Shown here: in pieces, positions 1 to 10,668 of the stretch
How positions within the stretch are numbered: the first letter of the stretch is position 1
Layout of the letters: each line of letters opens with the position of its first letter
Origin: Siphonodentalium dalli
Taxonomy: Eukaryota; Mollusca; Scaphopoda; Gadilida; Siphonodentaliidae
Reading direction: 5' to 3'
DNA length: 64,000 nucleotides
Assembly (NCBI GenBank): GCA_032622095.1
Contig: CP136067.1
Span: 122,423,030 to 122,487,029, forward strand
Notes under the pieces: generated by a model
What the model saw: the letters and a program-made list of their open reading frames with translations, nothing else
Told to the model about the DNA's origin: nothing
Databases searched by the model: none
Translations under genes and position numbers: made by a program

Positions 1-659
1 ATATTCTTATCAAATATATGGTTTCCCTGTTGATTCAATTGGTAGAAATGTCTGTGCATATGCAATCTTGATGTTGCTGGCATTTTGCCTGTTGGACTGA
101 TTTTGAATGGATTTTTCTTTAACACATTCTGATGAACATATTTGTACTTTGAATTATACTTCTTGGGATCAATTTTCATAGTACAATACTTCTTAGAATC
201 ACAGCCAATCATTGAGCTAACATGAGTATTTGCACTTTTATTGAAATATCCAAAAACAGATTTGGAGCAATTAAACAGTGACTGACGATCATGCCTTTTA
301 TCACCAACTACATGTAGACCCTTCCAGGTGGAAATTTCTTTTTCTGTCTTTCGTATTTCAGATTTTAAATGAATGATTTCCTTTTCTTCAGAATCAACAT
401 TACTTTCAGCTTTCCTGATTGGTGATTCTATTTGTTCTGCATTAGAGGTGGCAGCTAGTTTGTTTTCAGTTCTCCTGATTTCTGACTTAAATTGCTCCAT
501 TTCTCTCTGTTTATACTCTGTTCTCTGGAATTCTATCTTCCCTATTTCTTTCCGTTTTGACAAAGCAGCTATCTGTTCCTCTGTTCTCTGTATTTCCAAT
601 TTCAATCGGTACATGTCTCTTTCCTCTGATTCAGATCTCATGACAGCCATTCCTTTCAT
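1..659 (-). CDS. Unrecognised coiled-coil protein, partial at the left edge
   Basis: On the minus strand an uninterrupted frame runs from an ATG at 659 to the window edge, about 219 codons with no stop. A further in-frame ATG lies at 689, preceded by an in-frame TAA. A possible splice acceptor (AATCAG, near 676) means this may instead be an internal exon. The first ~110 residues are charged and helix-like: runs of E, K, R and Q with a loosely repeated pattern containing EI-R-TE, suggesting coiled coil. The rest is basic, rich in Lys, Asn, Ser and Tyr, with scattered Cys and His but no clear finger spacing. The family is not recognised. A plus-strand frame over the same bases is its antisense shadow. 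The long open frame with coding-like composition in AT-rich DNA supports a real exon. Confidence 0.55.
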   Translation of the reverse strand, partial: MKGMAVMRSESEERDMYRLKLEIQRTEEQIAALSKRKEIGKIEFQRTEYKQREMEQFKSEIRRTENKLAATSNAEQIESPIRKAESNVDSEEKEIIHLKSEIRKTEKEISTWKGLHVVGDKRHDRQSLFNCSKSVFGYFNKSANTHVSSMIGCDSKKYCTMKIDPKKYNSKYKYVHQNVLKKNPFKISPTGKMPATSRLHMHRHFYQLNQQGNHIFDKN

Positions 660-689
660 TACAAATAATTGATGTAGGCTGATTGTCAT

Positions 690-1955
690 GTATTAAAGGA
701 AGGCTCCGTAATGTTTTGTTATACTAACTTATACCGGTACTCTTAAAACCAAGAGTTGGCTTCAGTTTGCAGGCTCTGTTTGTAACTTTGTGTGTTCCAT
801 GTATTATTTTGATAGTCAGTGCTTTGTATTTGAGAAAACAAACCATTTACTTCATGATTCTTGTATTTTTGAGTGTCAAATTCTGAGTTTCATTTCAAAT
901 TCCACTCTGTCTTCTAACTTTTCGCCAAAATTTCGGCCTGTGTGAATGTATCGGTATCATTTTTCAGCTGAAAATTTTCATCCTCCTGCAGGCAGTTTGG
1001 TCCGTCTTCTCGGGAACTAGCTTTTTACAGTGTCAATAACAAATATTTGTATAAAATCTCGGCAGCTTTCAACAACAATCGCAAAACCGAGAATGACAAA
1101 ATTTTCGCTGTACCTAAAAATAGTAATAAACTGGTCATGGAGAACGGGGACAAAAATAGAGCGACACACGCGCCCATAGTCACTCGCCAATTAATTTATT
1201 TTTTTCAGTAAAAATCAATCCAATATATATAGACCTTTTCGCCAGTGTCCAATAATCGTATATGGCCATGCATGCACAATTTCGAAGGAAGGGCATAGTG
1301 CTGTTCCAATAGAATTATCTATGGAAGGGCTTCCTTTTAAGGATGTCCCAGTATGATCAGTATATATAGCCGATGTGGCTGTGCATTGTTCTGTTCCAAT
1401 ATAACGGCAGATCTGTTCTGTGTCAATTATATAAGAACGGTTCAACCCATGTTCAGATTGATACGCTTCCCAACTCTCGGTGAAAGGGCTTCCTTATATT
1501 TTAAGGATGTCCCCGTAGCCGAGGTGGATACGATCATCACAGCCTGTGTATACACGGTTACCACTGGTTGTAACCGCGACATGGCGAAAATCTGCAGGGA
1601 TCTGCGACCAGTGATCCATGAATGCACCACCCATATGGGACGCTAGTTTTTATCTTGTATGTCCGATCTCAGACACTCATGGATATCACCAATGCAATTT
1701 TTTTTCCAACCTCGGGCAAGGTTTGATTGAAAATTGTGAAAATAGCAGGGAAGACGCACAACTACAGTCTTGTCAAAAAAGGTTTAGCATGCACCTGATT
1801 TTTAAGGCCTTGGTTAATACACCTACATCACCATACATGCAGCACAAGGGTATCTGGAGAAGTCGGCCCCGCGCGAAGACGGCCCCATACGAAGTGCCCC
1901 ATAGGTTTATATGAGTATCAGGGCATCTTATGTAAAGTGATTTCCTGTGGTCATC
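690..1955. other. Upstream flank of the left-edge gene, no gene seen
   Basis: Unique-looking AT-rich sequence. Between about 1220 and 1520 two related segments repeat a phrase containing AAGGGCTTCCTT and AAGGATGTCCC, so a small duplicated element is present. Short frames on both strands overlap each other, contain no recognisable motif and are not called. Confidence 0.4.
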
Positions 1956-1959
1956 TTAA

Positions 1960-2465
1960 CCCTTTCATGAAGGGAGCTTCCTGAAATTTTGCGAAAAACC
2001 CTGTGTCAATTCAGTTATATATGCGAGTCGACTATAGGTCATAAAAGAGAATGCATTGGCCTAACAAATTTAATTTAATTTTTTATAATTGTTAAAAAAT
2101 GTAAAAAAAAATATCAAATAATTTGTTAAAGAATGTAAGAAATAATGATAACAAATTATAAAAATTGTTAAAGAATGTAAGAAAAAAATGATAAAAATAA
2201 ATAAATAATGTAAGAAAAAATGATAAAATTGTTAAAGAATGTAAGAAAATATTTTTTTTTTTATAAAATTGTTAAAGAATTTAAGAAAAAATTATAAAAA
2301 TTGTTATAGAATGTAAGAAAAAATAATAAAAATTGTTAAAGAATGTAAGAAAAAATAATAATTACTAAAGAATTTAAGAAAAATTGGTAAAAAATTATAA
2401 AGAATTGTTAGGCCAATGCATTCTCTAATATATGCAAGGCGACCTACAGGCCATACAGCATTTTA
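1960..2465. mobile_element. TTAA element, CCCTTTCATG-end family, right end lost
   Basis: A TTAA followed by CCCTTTCATGA opens the element at 1956. The shared hairpin module (TTATATATGCGAG type) appears near 2015-2070 and again near 2405-2450. Between them lies a ~300 bp AT-rich minisatellite of units close to AATTGTTAAAGAATGTAAG. The expected right terminus is absent. Confidence 0.6.
2090..2400. repeat. AT-rich minisatellite, ~30 bp units
   Basis: About ten imperfect units carry the phrase GTTAAAGAATGTAAGAAA. It forms the interior of the surrounding TTAA element. The same phrase, in either orientation, fills the interior of related elements near 22.2, 23.85 and 40.2 kb. Confidence 0.7.
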
Positions 2466-2699
2466 TTGGTGTATCACTCCATTCACTTGAATATGACAAA
2501 GCTACTCCTGCATGCAGAAATATATATATATATGTACCAATCCAGGAGTACAAACAAAATAATTGTGTGTCAGAGATACCGGCCAGCTAGTCAACTTATT
2601 TCATGTGATATTTGTTTTTTTTTGTGTTTTAATAATACAGACCTACCTTCAAAAAGGGTTTTATTGTAATTTTGTTGTTGTTGCCCATATAAAAATTAC

Positions 2700-3330
2700 C
2701 ATGCTAAAATAACATGGTAAAGTTTACCATGGTATTTGGGCTGCATGTTAAAATTTACTGTGCAACTTACCATGGTATTTTTTTTACCATGGTGAAATTT
2801 GGCCACATGGTAAAATTTACTGTGAAACTTACCATGGTATTTTTTACCATGGCGAAATATATCATGTTTTTACCATGGTATAATATATATATAGCATGGA
2901 AATTTACCATGGTAGTACTTTATCATGGTAGTACCATGATACGCTTTAAAATTAGAAACTTTGTGATTAACTAAGGTGTTAAACTCTTCTTCACTTAGCC
3001 TTCTTAGTTATTACAATATTCTTGTCCCATTCTGTTAATTTTGTTAGTATGACACCAGGTACAATTGTTTTGCACTGATTGACTAACAAAATATGATTTT
3101 CTTCTCAGAAAAAGTGACAAAAAACACCTGATCTGCATAATGTGCTATTGTGAAATAAGAGTTATCACTCATGTTAAAGTACCATGGTAAAGCACTATAG
3201 TAAAGTACCAAAGTTTCATTGTCGTATAGCACAATATAATTGTACCATGTTATTTGATAACTGTAGCATGGCAGAATACCATAGTAAATATACAATGCAG
3301 CCATGGTGCTACTATGAAAAAGACATTACA
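2700..3330. repeat. Array of TACCATGGTA palindromes
   Basis: CCATGG cores, mostly inside TACCATGGTA, occur at about 2729, 2769, 2786, 2830, 2846, 2871 and 2906, with weaker copies at 3181 and 3302. Spacing is irregular (about 16-40 bp). Small methionine-rich frames here are by-products of the ATG inside each palindrome. Confidence 0.7.
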
Positions 3331-3365
3331 TAATTGGTATTACCATAGTAGTATCAACTGCAACA

Positions 3366-4322
3366 TAATTAACAAGAGCTACGCTGGGCGTGCAATATAC
3401 GCCCTCTCTTGGGTCGGCGGAAACTGATAAAAAAGGGGCATAACTCTGGTAAAAATTGGCGGACGGAACTCAAATTTGAACTTGACCTGTGTTTTGGTGG
3501 GAGAAAGTAATATACCAAATTATCATTGAATCCGATAAGCTCTAGTAAAGTTATCATGCGGACAACAAATTTCAGGGATTTTCTAAGTCAAATTACGTCA
3601 AATAAGGGGCATAACTCCGGTGAAAATTGGCGGACGGAACCCAAATTCGAACTTGAGCTGTCTTTTCTCCTAATAAACCCACATACCAAATTTGATTGAA
3701 ATCGGTTCACTCTAACTAATGTTATCATCCGGACAACAAATTTCAGGGATTTTCTAAGTCAAATTACGTCAAAAAAGGGGCCATAACTCCCGCAAAAATT
3801 ATCGGATTAAAACGAAATTCGGACTTGAGCTGTATTTCGATATATGTAATCCACAAAAAAACGGGTTTTGCGTATAAACATTCCAAAATCGAGTTATCAT
3901 CCGGAAACCAAAAAACATAAGAAAAACTGAATTTTCTGAGTCGAAAAAGGGGCATAACTCTGCCAAAAATGGTCGGATAGAACCCAAGTTCGAACTTGAC
4001 CTGTGTTTTGGTGGGAGAAAGTAATATACCAAATTTGGATTCATTCCGATAAACTATACTAAAGTTATCATCCGGACAACAAATTTCAAGGATTTTAAGT
4101 CAAAAAACGTTAAATAAGGGGCATAACTCCGGTGAAAATTGGCGGGCGGAACCCAAATTCGAACTTGAACTTACTTTTCGGCTAATAAACCCACATACCA
4201 AATTTTACTAATTTTGGTTCACTCTAACTAAAGTTATCATCCGGACAACAGGTTAACGGACGGACGCCCGGACGGACAGACCAATACTATAATACGGCCT
4301 TTTTTTCAAAAGGGCGTATAAA
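3366..4322. repeat. Tandem ~185 bp repeat block with GGAC tail
   Basis: About five diverged units carry GGGGCATAACTC, then a segment near GGCGGACGGAACCC, then AAAGTTATCATCCGGACAAC. The block closes with a GGACGGACGCCCGGACGGAC-type run. Short inverted ends (TATACGCCCT near 3390, AGGGCGTATA near 4311) suggest a transposed unit. No coding frame survives. Confidence 0.65.
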
Positions 4323-4325
4323 AAG

Positions 4326-4600
4326 TAGACCAAATCTTCTCGGTCAACAACAGCTTGGGATATATAGGTGGGGTTGATGCTGTTTTGGACTGGTCCTGTC
4401 CTGTTACTCTTATATAATGGACATTATGCCCAGAATCGTGGGCGGGGTTATCTTGCTTGTAAGTCTTCAGATTAGATCAAATGGATGCCTCCCATCTGGA
4501 GGTCACCCCCAAGATCCTTAGAAAAGTTTGTTGATGATCGGATGAGAGATGTGACCTGTATGGTGTGCAAATGGAAATTGTTGACGACGTAACAACAAAA
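4326..4600. repeat. Fragments shared with 13.7 kb and 20.5 kb
   Basis: 4326-4500 (phrase CAACAGCTTGGG, GTTGATGCTGTTTT) matches 13739-13880. 4500-4590 carries the 'CGGATGAGAGATGTG' phrase of the 20.4-21.4 kb tandem block, so two old elements abut here. Confidence 0.5.
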
Positions 4601-4777
4601 TGGTAGAAATATGGCTATTAAGTTATCTGGCTAAAATAATTATGTGTCTACAAATTTATGTGACTATCAAGTAGTTCACAGTTATAAAAACATTTAGGAA
4701 TTATAGCAGACGTAGCTGACTGAAACTCAGAAACTTGCATACTGCAACTAGGACAGTGGAATAGGAGAAATTGAATA

Positions 4778-4990
4778 CAGTAATGCCCTAAATAATCGAC
4801 ACCTTAACCACAGCAGAATTAGGGGTAACTTTTCAGGATTTAGTTGGAAATATGGCTTATTGCCATTCATCGGAAAGCTCTCAGTGAGAGCTTTATGATG
4901 AATGGCAACAAGCCATATTTTCGACTAAATCCTGTAAAATTACCCATAATTCTGCTGTGGTTAAGTTGTCAATTACTTAGGGCATTACTG
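4778..4990. mobile_element. TA-flanked palindromic MITE (CAGTAATGCCC family)
   Basis: A near-complete ~213 bp palindrome with ends CAGTAATGCCCTAAATAATC and its complement, flanked by TA. The centre is the hairpin of GGAAAGCTCTCAGTGAGAGC. TA duplication and end sequence suggest a Tc1/mariner-type non-autonomous element; there is no coding capacity. Confidence 0.8.
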
Positions 4991-5007
4991 TATTAGATTT
5001 AGATTTT

Positions 5008-5140
5008 TGAATATAGCTTGTTGCCATTCATCAGAAAGCTCTCACTGAGAGCTTTACGATGAATAGCAACAAGCCATATTTCCGACTAAATTCTGAAAAG
5101 TTACCCATAATTATGCTGTGGTTAAGGAGTCGATTACTGT
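5008..5140. mobile_element. Truncated CAGTAATGCCC-family MITE
   Basis: Contains the central hairpin and right arm of the palindrome family, starting in the left arm at ATAGCTTGTTGCC. It lies ~18 bp after the full copy ending at 4990. Confidence 0.7.
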
Positions 5141-5482
5141 ATCTGTGTTTGGGTGCCTGGCCACATTACTGTCCGAACTCCTATTGACAGCTCTTTTAAT
5201 TTCCTACTTTTGAGTGGCTTCAAATGTAAATAGGCTGATTAGGTCAAATAAATAATTTTTGAGGGTTCATCTGAAAGCTGATATGTTGCCAGCCACACAT
5301 AAATATCCATTTTACTTATTAATAGGCACATAAGTATCCAAATGTAAGCACAGACGGATGGATGATGAATGCTAACCCATGGCACTAACTCAAACTTTAC
5401 AAAGTAAAGTTGAGCTAAAAATGAAGTTTCCCTTCAACAAGAAGAGTGATTGATAGGTGTTTGCCCATCTTTTCCAAGACTA

Positions 5483-5563
5483 CAGTAATGCCCTAAATAA
5501 TCGACTGAAAAGTTACCAATAATTCTGCAGTGGTTAAGGAGTCGATTATTTAGGGCATTCCTG
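5483..5563. mobile_element. 81 bp internally deleted CAGTAATGCCC MITE
   Basis: Both termini and TA flanks are intact, but the whole central hairpin and one inner arm are missing. The left end jumps from TAATCGACT directly to GAAAAGTTACC of the right arm. Confidence 0.7.
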
Positions 5564-5569
5564 TAATTG

Positions 5570-6300
5570 TTGATTGCAAGAAATGTATAAATTTATTGGA
5601 AATATAATGCTGAAAATTAATGGTTTTTTTTTAACCAATACGAGATTAAATTATAAGAAATAACTCTTTTTTTTAGTTTAGAATGAAGTTGTGAGTTATA
5701 ACAGAAAAGGTTGAAGACAAATTATGCATGTAAAATAATTTGTCTTCAAACTTTTCAGTTATATCTTAAATAAAGTTTGTTACCTTTTGCAAATATTAAG
5801 AGTATTTTATGTGATTTAAAAGATAGTCAAATACCTAAATTACATTTCTTTCCACTGCAAGTGTTTAAAATGATATAAAAGTGCCATTTTTTTAAACTTT
5901 ACTTATATAAGTTGTTGGCAACAACAGACTATTGGTAGCATGAAATTTCATACTGTCCAAATTATTTCTTTTCCATGTCCGCTTATCTCTATTTTATTTG
6001 GTCCCTCCTCAACAAACTAGATTAAACATGTGGACTCAAATAAGCACAGCACATGGTGGAAATTTCCGAGATAATTTATAAATATGCATGTCCATTTATT
6101 TGGAACACTAGAGTAGGAATTATTCTTGAATTGAAGTTGGATTTTTTCCCGTTAATGGCAGATTCATAAATTAATCTTAAATTTATGTTGAAAATTAGCT
6201 TTATTTTTCCAAAAAATATATATATAGCAATCTTTATGAACACTAATACATTGAGATCACATACAAATTTATTTTCCATAGGTGTTCGTTGTGAGCCAGC
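5570..6300. other. AT-rich unique sequence, no gene seen
   Basis: No repeat family of this window and no supported exon is seen. One local inverted repeat (AAATTATGCATGTAAAATAATTT, near 5718-5740, here described by its outer arms only) is present. Small frames lack motifs. Confidence 0.3.
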
Positions 6301-6306
6301 GAGTGG

Positions 6307-6639
6307 CAAGCCTGAGTTTAGTGTGCCTGTCATTTGCAGAATGAGGTCCCCAGAGGGTGAATTTAGTGATGCTATCCCGCATAGTGGGCCTTATCTGCGT
6401 GGGAGACATAGACTCAGATTGAGGTTCCCAAATGGTGACTATTGTGATGTACACCCATTGGGAACCTCGATTATGCAATGTGTTGTCTGCCAATTTGGGG
6501 ATATAGAGAAATTAAACTAAAAAAGAAATATAATCTAAATGAAGAAGTTTCTATAGAAATTTGATAAAGAAACTTTCTAGAGAAGATGAGGCCTAAGCAG
6601 AATGAGGTCTCCTGACAGGCACACTGAACTCAGGCTTGG
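6307..6639. mobile_element. Two-hairpin MITE, AAGCCTG-end family
   Basis: Ends are CAAGCCTGAGTTTAG and its complement near 6625. The element contains the AGAATGAGGTCCCCAGAGGG module. Flanks GCGAGTGG and GTGAGTGG match at 7 of 8 bases, consistent with an 8-9 bp target duplication. Confidence 0.7.
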
Positions 6640-6716
6640 TGAGTGGAGATAACGGACAGAACAATAACTGTGAAATTTCTCTACATAGCTTTACACCAGC
6701 ATATGTCAAGCTTTAA

Positions 6717-6938
6717 CCCTTTCATGACGGGAGCTGCGCTGGTGCAGTATTAAAGACCCTGTGCCAGTGAATTATAAGAGAAAGCACTGGCTTACAAAGT
6801 CAAGGTAATTATTGTTAGGCCAATGCATTCTCTTATTATATATAAATGTGAGGCACCCTATGGGCGACTTGCATATATAAGAGAATGTATTGGCACAGGG
6901 TTTTCCAAAAATTTCAGGAAGGTCCAGTCATGGAAGGG
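6717..6938. mobile_element. TTAA element, CCCTTTCATG-end family
   Basis: Starts TTAA-CCCTTTCATGACGGGAGC and ends CCAGTCATGGAAGGG followed by TTTA (a decayed TTAA). Inside are two copies of the shared TATATAAGAGAATG hairpin module. CCC/GGG ends at TTAA resemble piggyBac-type elements. Confidence 0.75.
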
Positions 6939-7017
6939 TTTATATTCTCGACCAATCTTGTCATTATACAACAATTAAGGGCTGAGTAGCTCAGTAAGAA
7001 GCTATATCGCTGAGTCA

Positions 7018-7240
7018 CTACCATATTGGATCATTCCAGCCCCCATTCCTTGGTTTAAGTGCTACAGGTCAAAGTTCTGGAGTAGAATTCCATATGTGTA
7101 GTTTTGAATATTCATGAAGTCCATATATGGAATTCATGAATATTCAAAAGCTCCATATATATATACTCCAGAACTTTGACCTGTAGCACTTAAACCAAGG
7201 AATGGGGGCTGGATGGATCCAATATGGCAGCGACTCAGTG
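7018..7240. mobile_element. ~220 bp long inverted repeat
   Basis: The left arm (from CTGAGTCACTACCATATTGG) and right arm (to CCAATATGGCAGCGACTCAG) pair over roughly 100 bp with a short centre near 7130. A small plus frame beginning at 7202 overlaps the right arm. Confidence 0.7.
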
Positions 7241-7396
7241 ATCTCTCTTATTCGTCGCACTAACGCATGCCAATGCAGCTCATGCCATGAATCTCTACTG
7301 TATAGCTACATGTACGCCCGTAAAGATCATACTCCACCAGTTCAAAACCTGGGAAGGTTCATATCTCTTCGAATTGACGATATCCATACATTATGT

Positions 7397-7591
7397 GATG
7401 CCCTAAATAATATATGGAAATATCACTTGTTGCCTGAATAATATAAGGAAATATGGCTTGTTGCCATTCATCGGAAAGCTCTCGCTGAGGGCTTTCCGAT
7501 GAATGGCAACAAGCCATATTTCCGACTAAATCCTGAAAAGTTACCCATAATTCTGCTGTGGTTAAGGAGTCGACTATTTAGGGCATTGCTG
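7397..7591. mobile_element. CAGTAATGCCC-family MITE, left end shortened
   Basis: Central hairpin and right arm are intact. The left arm has lost its outer bases (it begins GATGCCCTAAATAA). The right end GGGCATTGCTG is followed by TA. Confidence 0.75.
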
Positions 7592-7639
7592 TATGTATGT
7601 CTATAAATTGTGGCCAGATATGCAATAATAGAGGTAAAA

Positions 7640-8100
7640 TAAAATTATAATGGTAGAACAATTGAATTCCTATAATAATTCCCTTCATTTTGATATATGG
7701 ATCAACCACATTCGGTTAGCGACAGCAGAGATATCTTCCCTAAACCATCGAGACTGGCAAAACAAAATGGTTGAACAAGACTGTCTGGTTTCATGGCCAT
7801 TATACTAGATCGAGTTTTGTTCGACCACTTTTTTCGCCAGTCTCCGATGGTTTCATGGGAGATATCGCCACTAGCGCTGGCTATACATTGTTAATACATA
7901 TATCAAAATAAAGGGAAATATTCCAGGGATTCGATGGCTATATCGATATAACCTTCTACTATTATTGCCATTATGGTCTGTCATGTGACCGGACAGAGAC
8001 TTGTTCGACCACTTTTTGTGTCCGGTTTCCAGTGGCGTCCGATGCTTTCACGGCAGATTTCTCCTCTGTCGCTAGATTACATGGTTGACTTGTGTACCAA
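7640..8100. mobile_element. Degenerate inverted-repeat element
   Basis: A phrase containing TTGTTCGACCACTTTTT occurs near 7820 and 8005, with an inverted partner near 7765. Flanking segments CGATGGTTT / CGATGCTTT also recur. It is an old foldback-type insertion with unresolved ends. Confidence 0.4.
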
Positions 8101-8215
8101 AATGAAGGTCACCAGAGGGTGAATAAGGTGATTCTAGCCCATTGTGCGAGATAGCATCACTAAATTCACCATCTGGGGACCTCATTCTGCAAAAATCAAA
8201 CACACTGAATCCAGA
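8101..8215. mobile_element. AAGCCTG-family MITE fragment
   Basis: One hairpin of the family (GGTCACCAGAGGGTGAA ... TTCACCATCTGGGGACC) with a decayed right terminus (CCAGACTTG). Confidence 0.6.
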
Positions 8216-8536
8216 CTTGCTCGGAATTCATCAGTGCTAGGAACATAAACATGACATGGTGGGAAGAAATATGTATCTGTGTATGTACAAATAATTAAGG
8301 GGTGGGCCAGTTTGAATGGCAAAAATTTACAAAATCAATATCAAAGTTGAATATCTGTCACTATAATGTGCATTCTGATTGGTCAGGAACTACCAACTCA
8401 GTTTTCGATTCACCAGCACATGTCAAACTTCACCTATGGCGATTCACCTAAACAGGAGTCATGTAATTGAGCACATCCGTTTTCAAGTAGATGTTGCCAT
8501 CGTCGATTAACAGGAAATTGTTCAGGACTTAATTAA

Positions 8537-8777
8537 CCATTCCATGACTGGAGCTTCCTAAATTTTGCGAAAAGCATGTTCCAATGCATTCTCTTATATA
8601 TGCATGTCTCTATTATTAGGCCAATGCATTCTCTTATATATGCGAGTCCCGCACAGGGAGCCTCACGTATATAAGAGAAGACACTGGTCTAATAATATGA
8701 AAGACATGCATATATAAGAGAATGCACTGGCACAGGATCTTTAATACTGCACCAGCACAGCTCCTGCCATGAAAGGG
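8537..8777. mobile_element. TTAA element, CCCTTTCATG-end family, right flank re-duplicated
   Basis: TTAA-CCATTCCATGACTGGAGC opens it and GCCATGAAAGGG closes it. Both hairpin modules are present. Downstream, 8780-9090 repeats the right hairpin plus a unique flank (AAATGAACTCTTGTG) two to three times, a local tandem duplication that includes the element end. Confidence 0.65.
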
Positions 8778-9103
8778 TTCAAACATTCAAACTGAGTCCA
8801 CCATTTTAAATATGATATGAAATGAACTCTTGTGAACAATGAACTGTGACATAACTCACAATATATACAGGTGGACTTGCATATATAAGAGAATGCACTG
8901 GCACAGGATCTCAATGCTGCACCAGCACAGCTCCAACCATATAACATTCAAACTGACTCTACCATTTTAAATATAATGCGAAATGAACTCTTGTGTACAA
9001 TGAACTGTGACATAACTCCCGGTATATACAGGTGGACTTGCATATATAATGAACTTTTGTGAACAATGAACTGTGACATAACTATATACAGGTTACAGGG
9101 CCA

Positions 9104-9473
9104 GGAACCTATGCCCACATTTTAGTCTCTAAGCCATGGCTTCAGAATATTGAAGGACTGTTATATGTTACTCATGAAGATTTTAAGTTGGCTATTTGGT
9201 GTAGGGCATACGAACGAAGGAAAGTATCTGAATTTTACAAATATCAATTAACGGCTGAGAAGTGTTCGATGTTCAAAATCGGGGCACATTTCTTGCTTAT
9301 TTTTTGTCTAATGTTCTTTTATAAATACAAGTTTTTATCAACCACTGATTGGTTTATGTAGTCTGAATTTCTACAGCTCATTCACTTGTTTACAAACCTT
9401 TATACCTGTTTTAAATCAATTTGAAATCAAAACCGCTTCAGGTTAGAGACTAAAAAGTTGGCGTAGGTTCCTG
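9104..9473. mobile_element. ~370 bp TIR element, CAGGGGCCAGGAACC ends
   Basis: The left end CAGGGCCAGGAACCTA continues to TTTAGTCTCTAA; the right end is its inverse (TTAGAGACTAAAAAG to CCTGGCCCCTG). The interior is AT-rich and non-coding. The end sequence resembles hAT-type termini, but no clear target duplication could be matched. Confidence 0.55.
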
Positions 9474-9574
9474 GCCCCTGGGTTAAGACTAGAACACAAT
9501 AAAATCTGTTTTAGTTGCTATGGTAACACTATGGGAAAACTAATACTATTATTGGTGGGGACTGTCAAATTAAT

Positions 9575-10260
9575 GCTTTCTATACTAAATACTCATTGAT
9601 GGGCAGTTCCCTGCTTAGGAAATGTTCAGATAATAAGTTTGTTGAACTTATTATCTGAACACTTCCCACCAATGTATAAAAATTCTTCTGCATTTTATTA
9701 TCTTTTGGTCTGACTGTCTATCGGCTGCTGTTATTCCCTCCAAATGAATAATAGACCATTCCATTGTATACTTATATAACTGAGTGGGAGAATCCATTTA
9801 TTTACATCCAATGTTCAGATAAGTTCAACAAATGACCATAGGATGATTGTTGAACTTATTATCTGAACATTTACCACCAATGAATGATTGCTTCTGCACT
9901 TTCTATTTGTCGTCTGCTTTTATTTCCTGAACACCCCTCCAGAGAATAATAGACCGTTCCAAGGTATACCTTTATAATTGAATGGGAGAATCTGTTCAAT
10001 AATTTATGGACTAACGTTTATCAGATGCATGAAGTCTTAGAAGGGAGTCATTCCTTTCTAAAACTACCATATACTATACATGGGTATTGCTCTGGTAATA
10101 GAAGCAGGCAGCATTTGTACACCAAATTTAAGGTGATTGCCATGAATTTTCCCATGACTTTGTGCCAAAATTCAAGGAAGATAATGTTACTTACTGTAAG
10201 TGTTATTATCTGAACATTTCCTGAGTGATAACTACTCATCAATGAGTATTTAGTAAAGAA
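9575..10260. mobile_element. Rearranged CCCTTTCTATACTAAA-family elements
   Basis: Several pieces of the TTAA family whose ends read CTTTCTATACTAAAT. They carry the signature TTGTTGAACTTATTATCTG in both orientations at about 9640, 9848 and 10195. At least two nested or tandem copies have lost clean ends. Confidence 0.5.
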
Positions 10261-10411
10261 ATGGTTAAACTTATTAGCTGAACATCCCTGGAAATGAATG
10301 AATGGGAATCAAGTTACCACCCATCATCATGTATTGAGTTATCTGAAGGTTAATATCTCTTTGATCACTATGGGTTTATTCGAATCTGATTTCTTCGTTG
10401 TTCGCCATCAG

Positions 10412-10654
10412 CAAGCCTTGAAATAGGGTGTCTGTCATTTGCAGAATGAGGCCCCAGAGGGTGAATTTAGTGATGCTACCCCGCATAGCAAATTCACCCT
10501 CTGGGGACTTCATTCATTCTGCTTACAACTCAGCAGAATGAGGTTCCCAGAGGGTGAATTTGGTGATGATAGCCCGCTATGCAGGGTAGCATCACTAAAT
10601 TCACCCTCTGGGGACCTCATTCTGCAAATGACAGACACACTATTTCAAGGCTTG
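10412..10654. mobile_element. AAGCCTG-family MITE, compact form
   Basis: CAAGCCTTGAAATAG at the left and CTATTTCAAGGCTTG at the right enclose two head-to-head hairpins of the GAATGAGGTCCCCAGAGGG type. The usual ~250 bp spacer is absent. Confidence 0.7.
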
Positions 10655-10668
10655 GACAACAGTAGATT

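Noticed and set aside
373-672. 99-codon plus-strand Ser/Leu-rich frame
   Set aside because: Opposite strand of the longer coiled-coil frame 659-1, which continues past both its ends.
6983-7045. Possible tRNA (TAGCTCAGTAAG A-box-like word)
   Set aside because: No matching B-box or acceptor stem; the sequence is part of the arm of a long inverted repeat.
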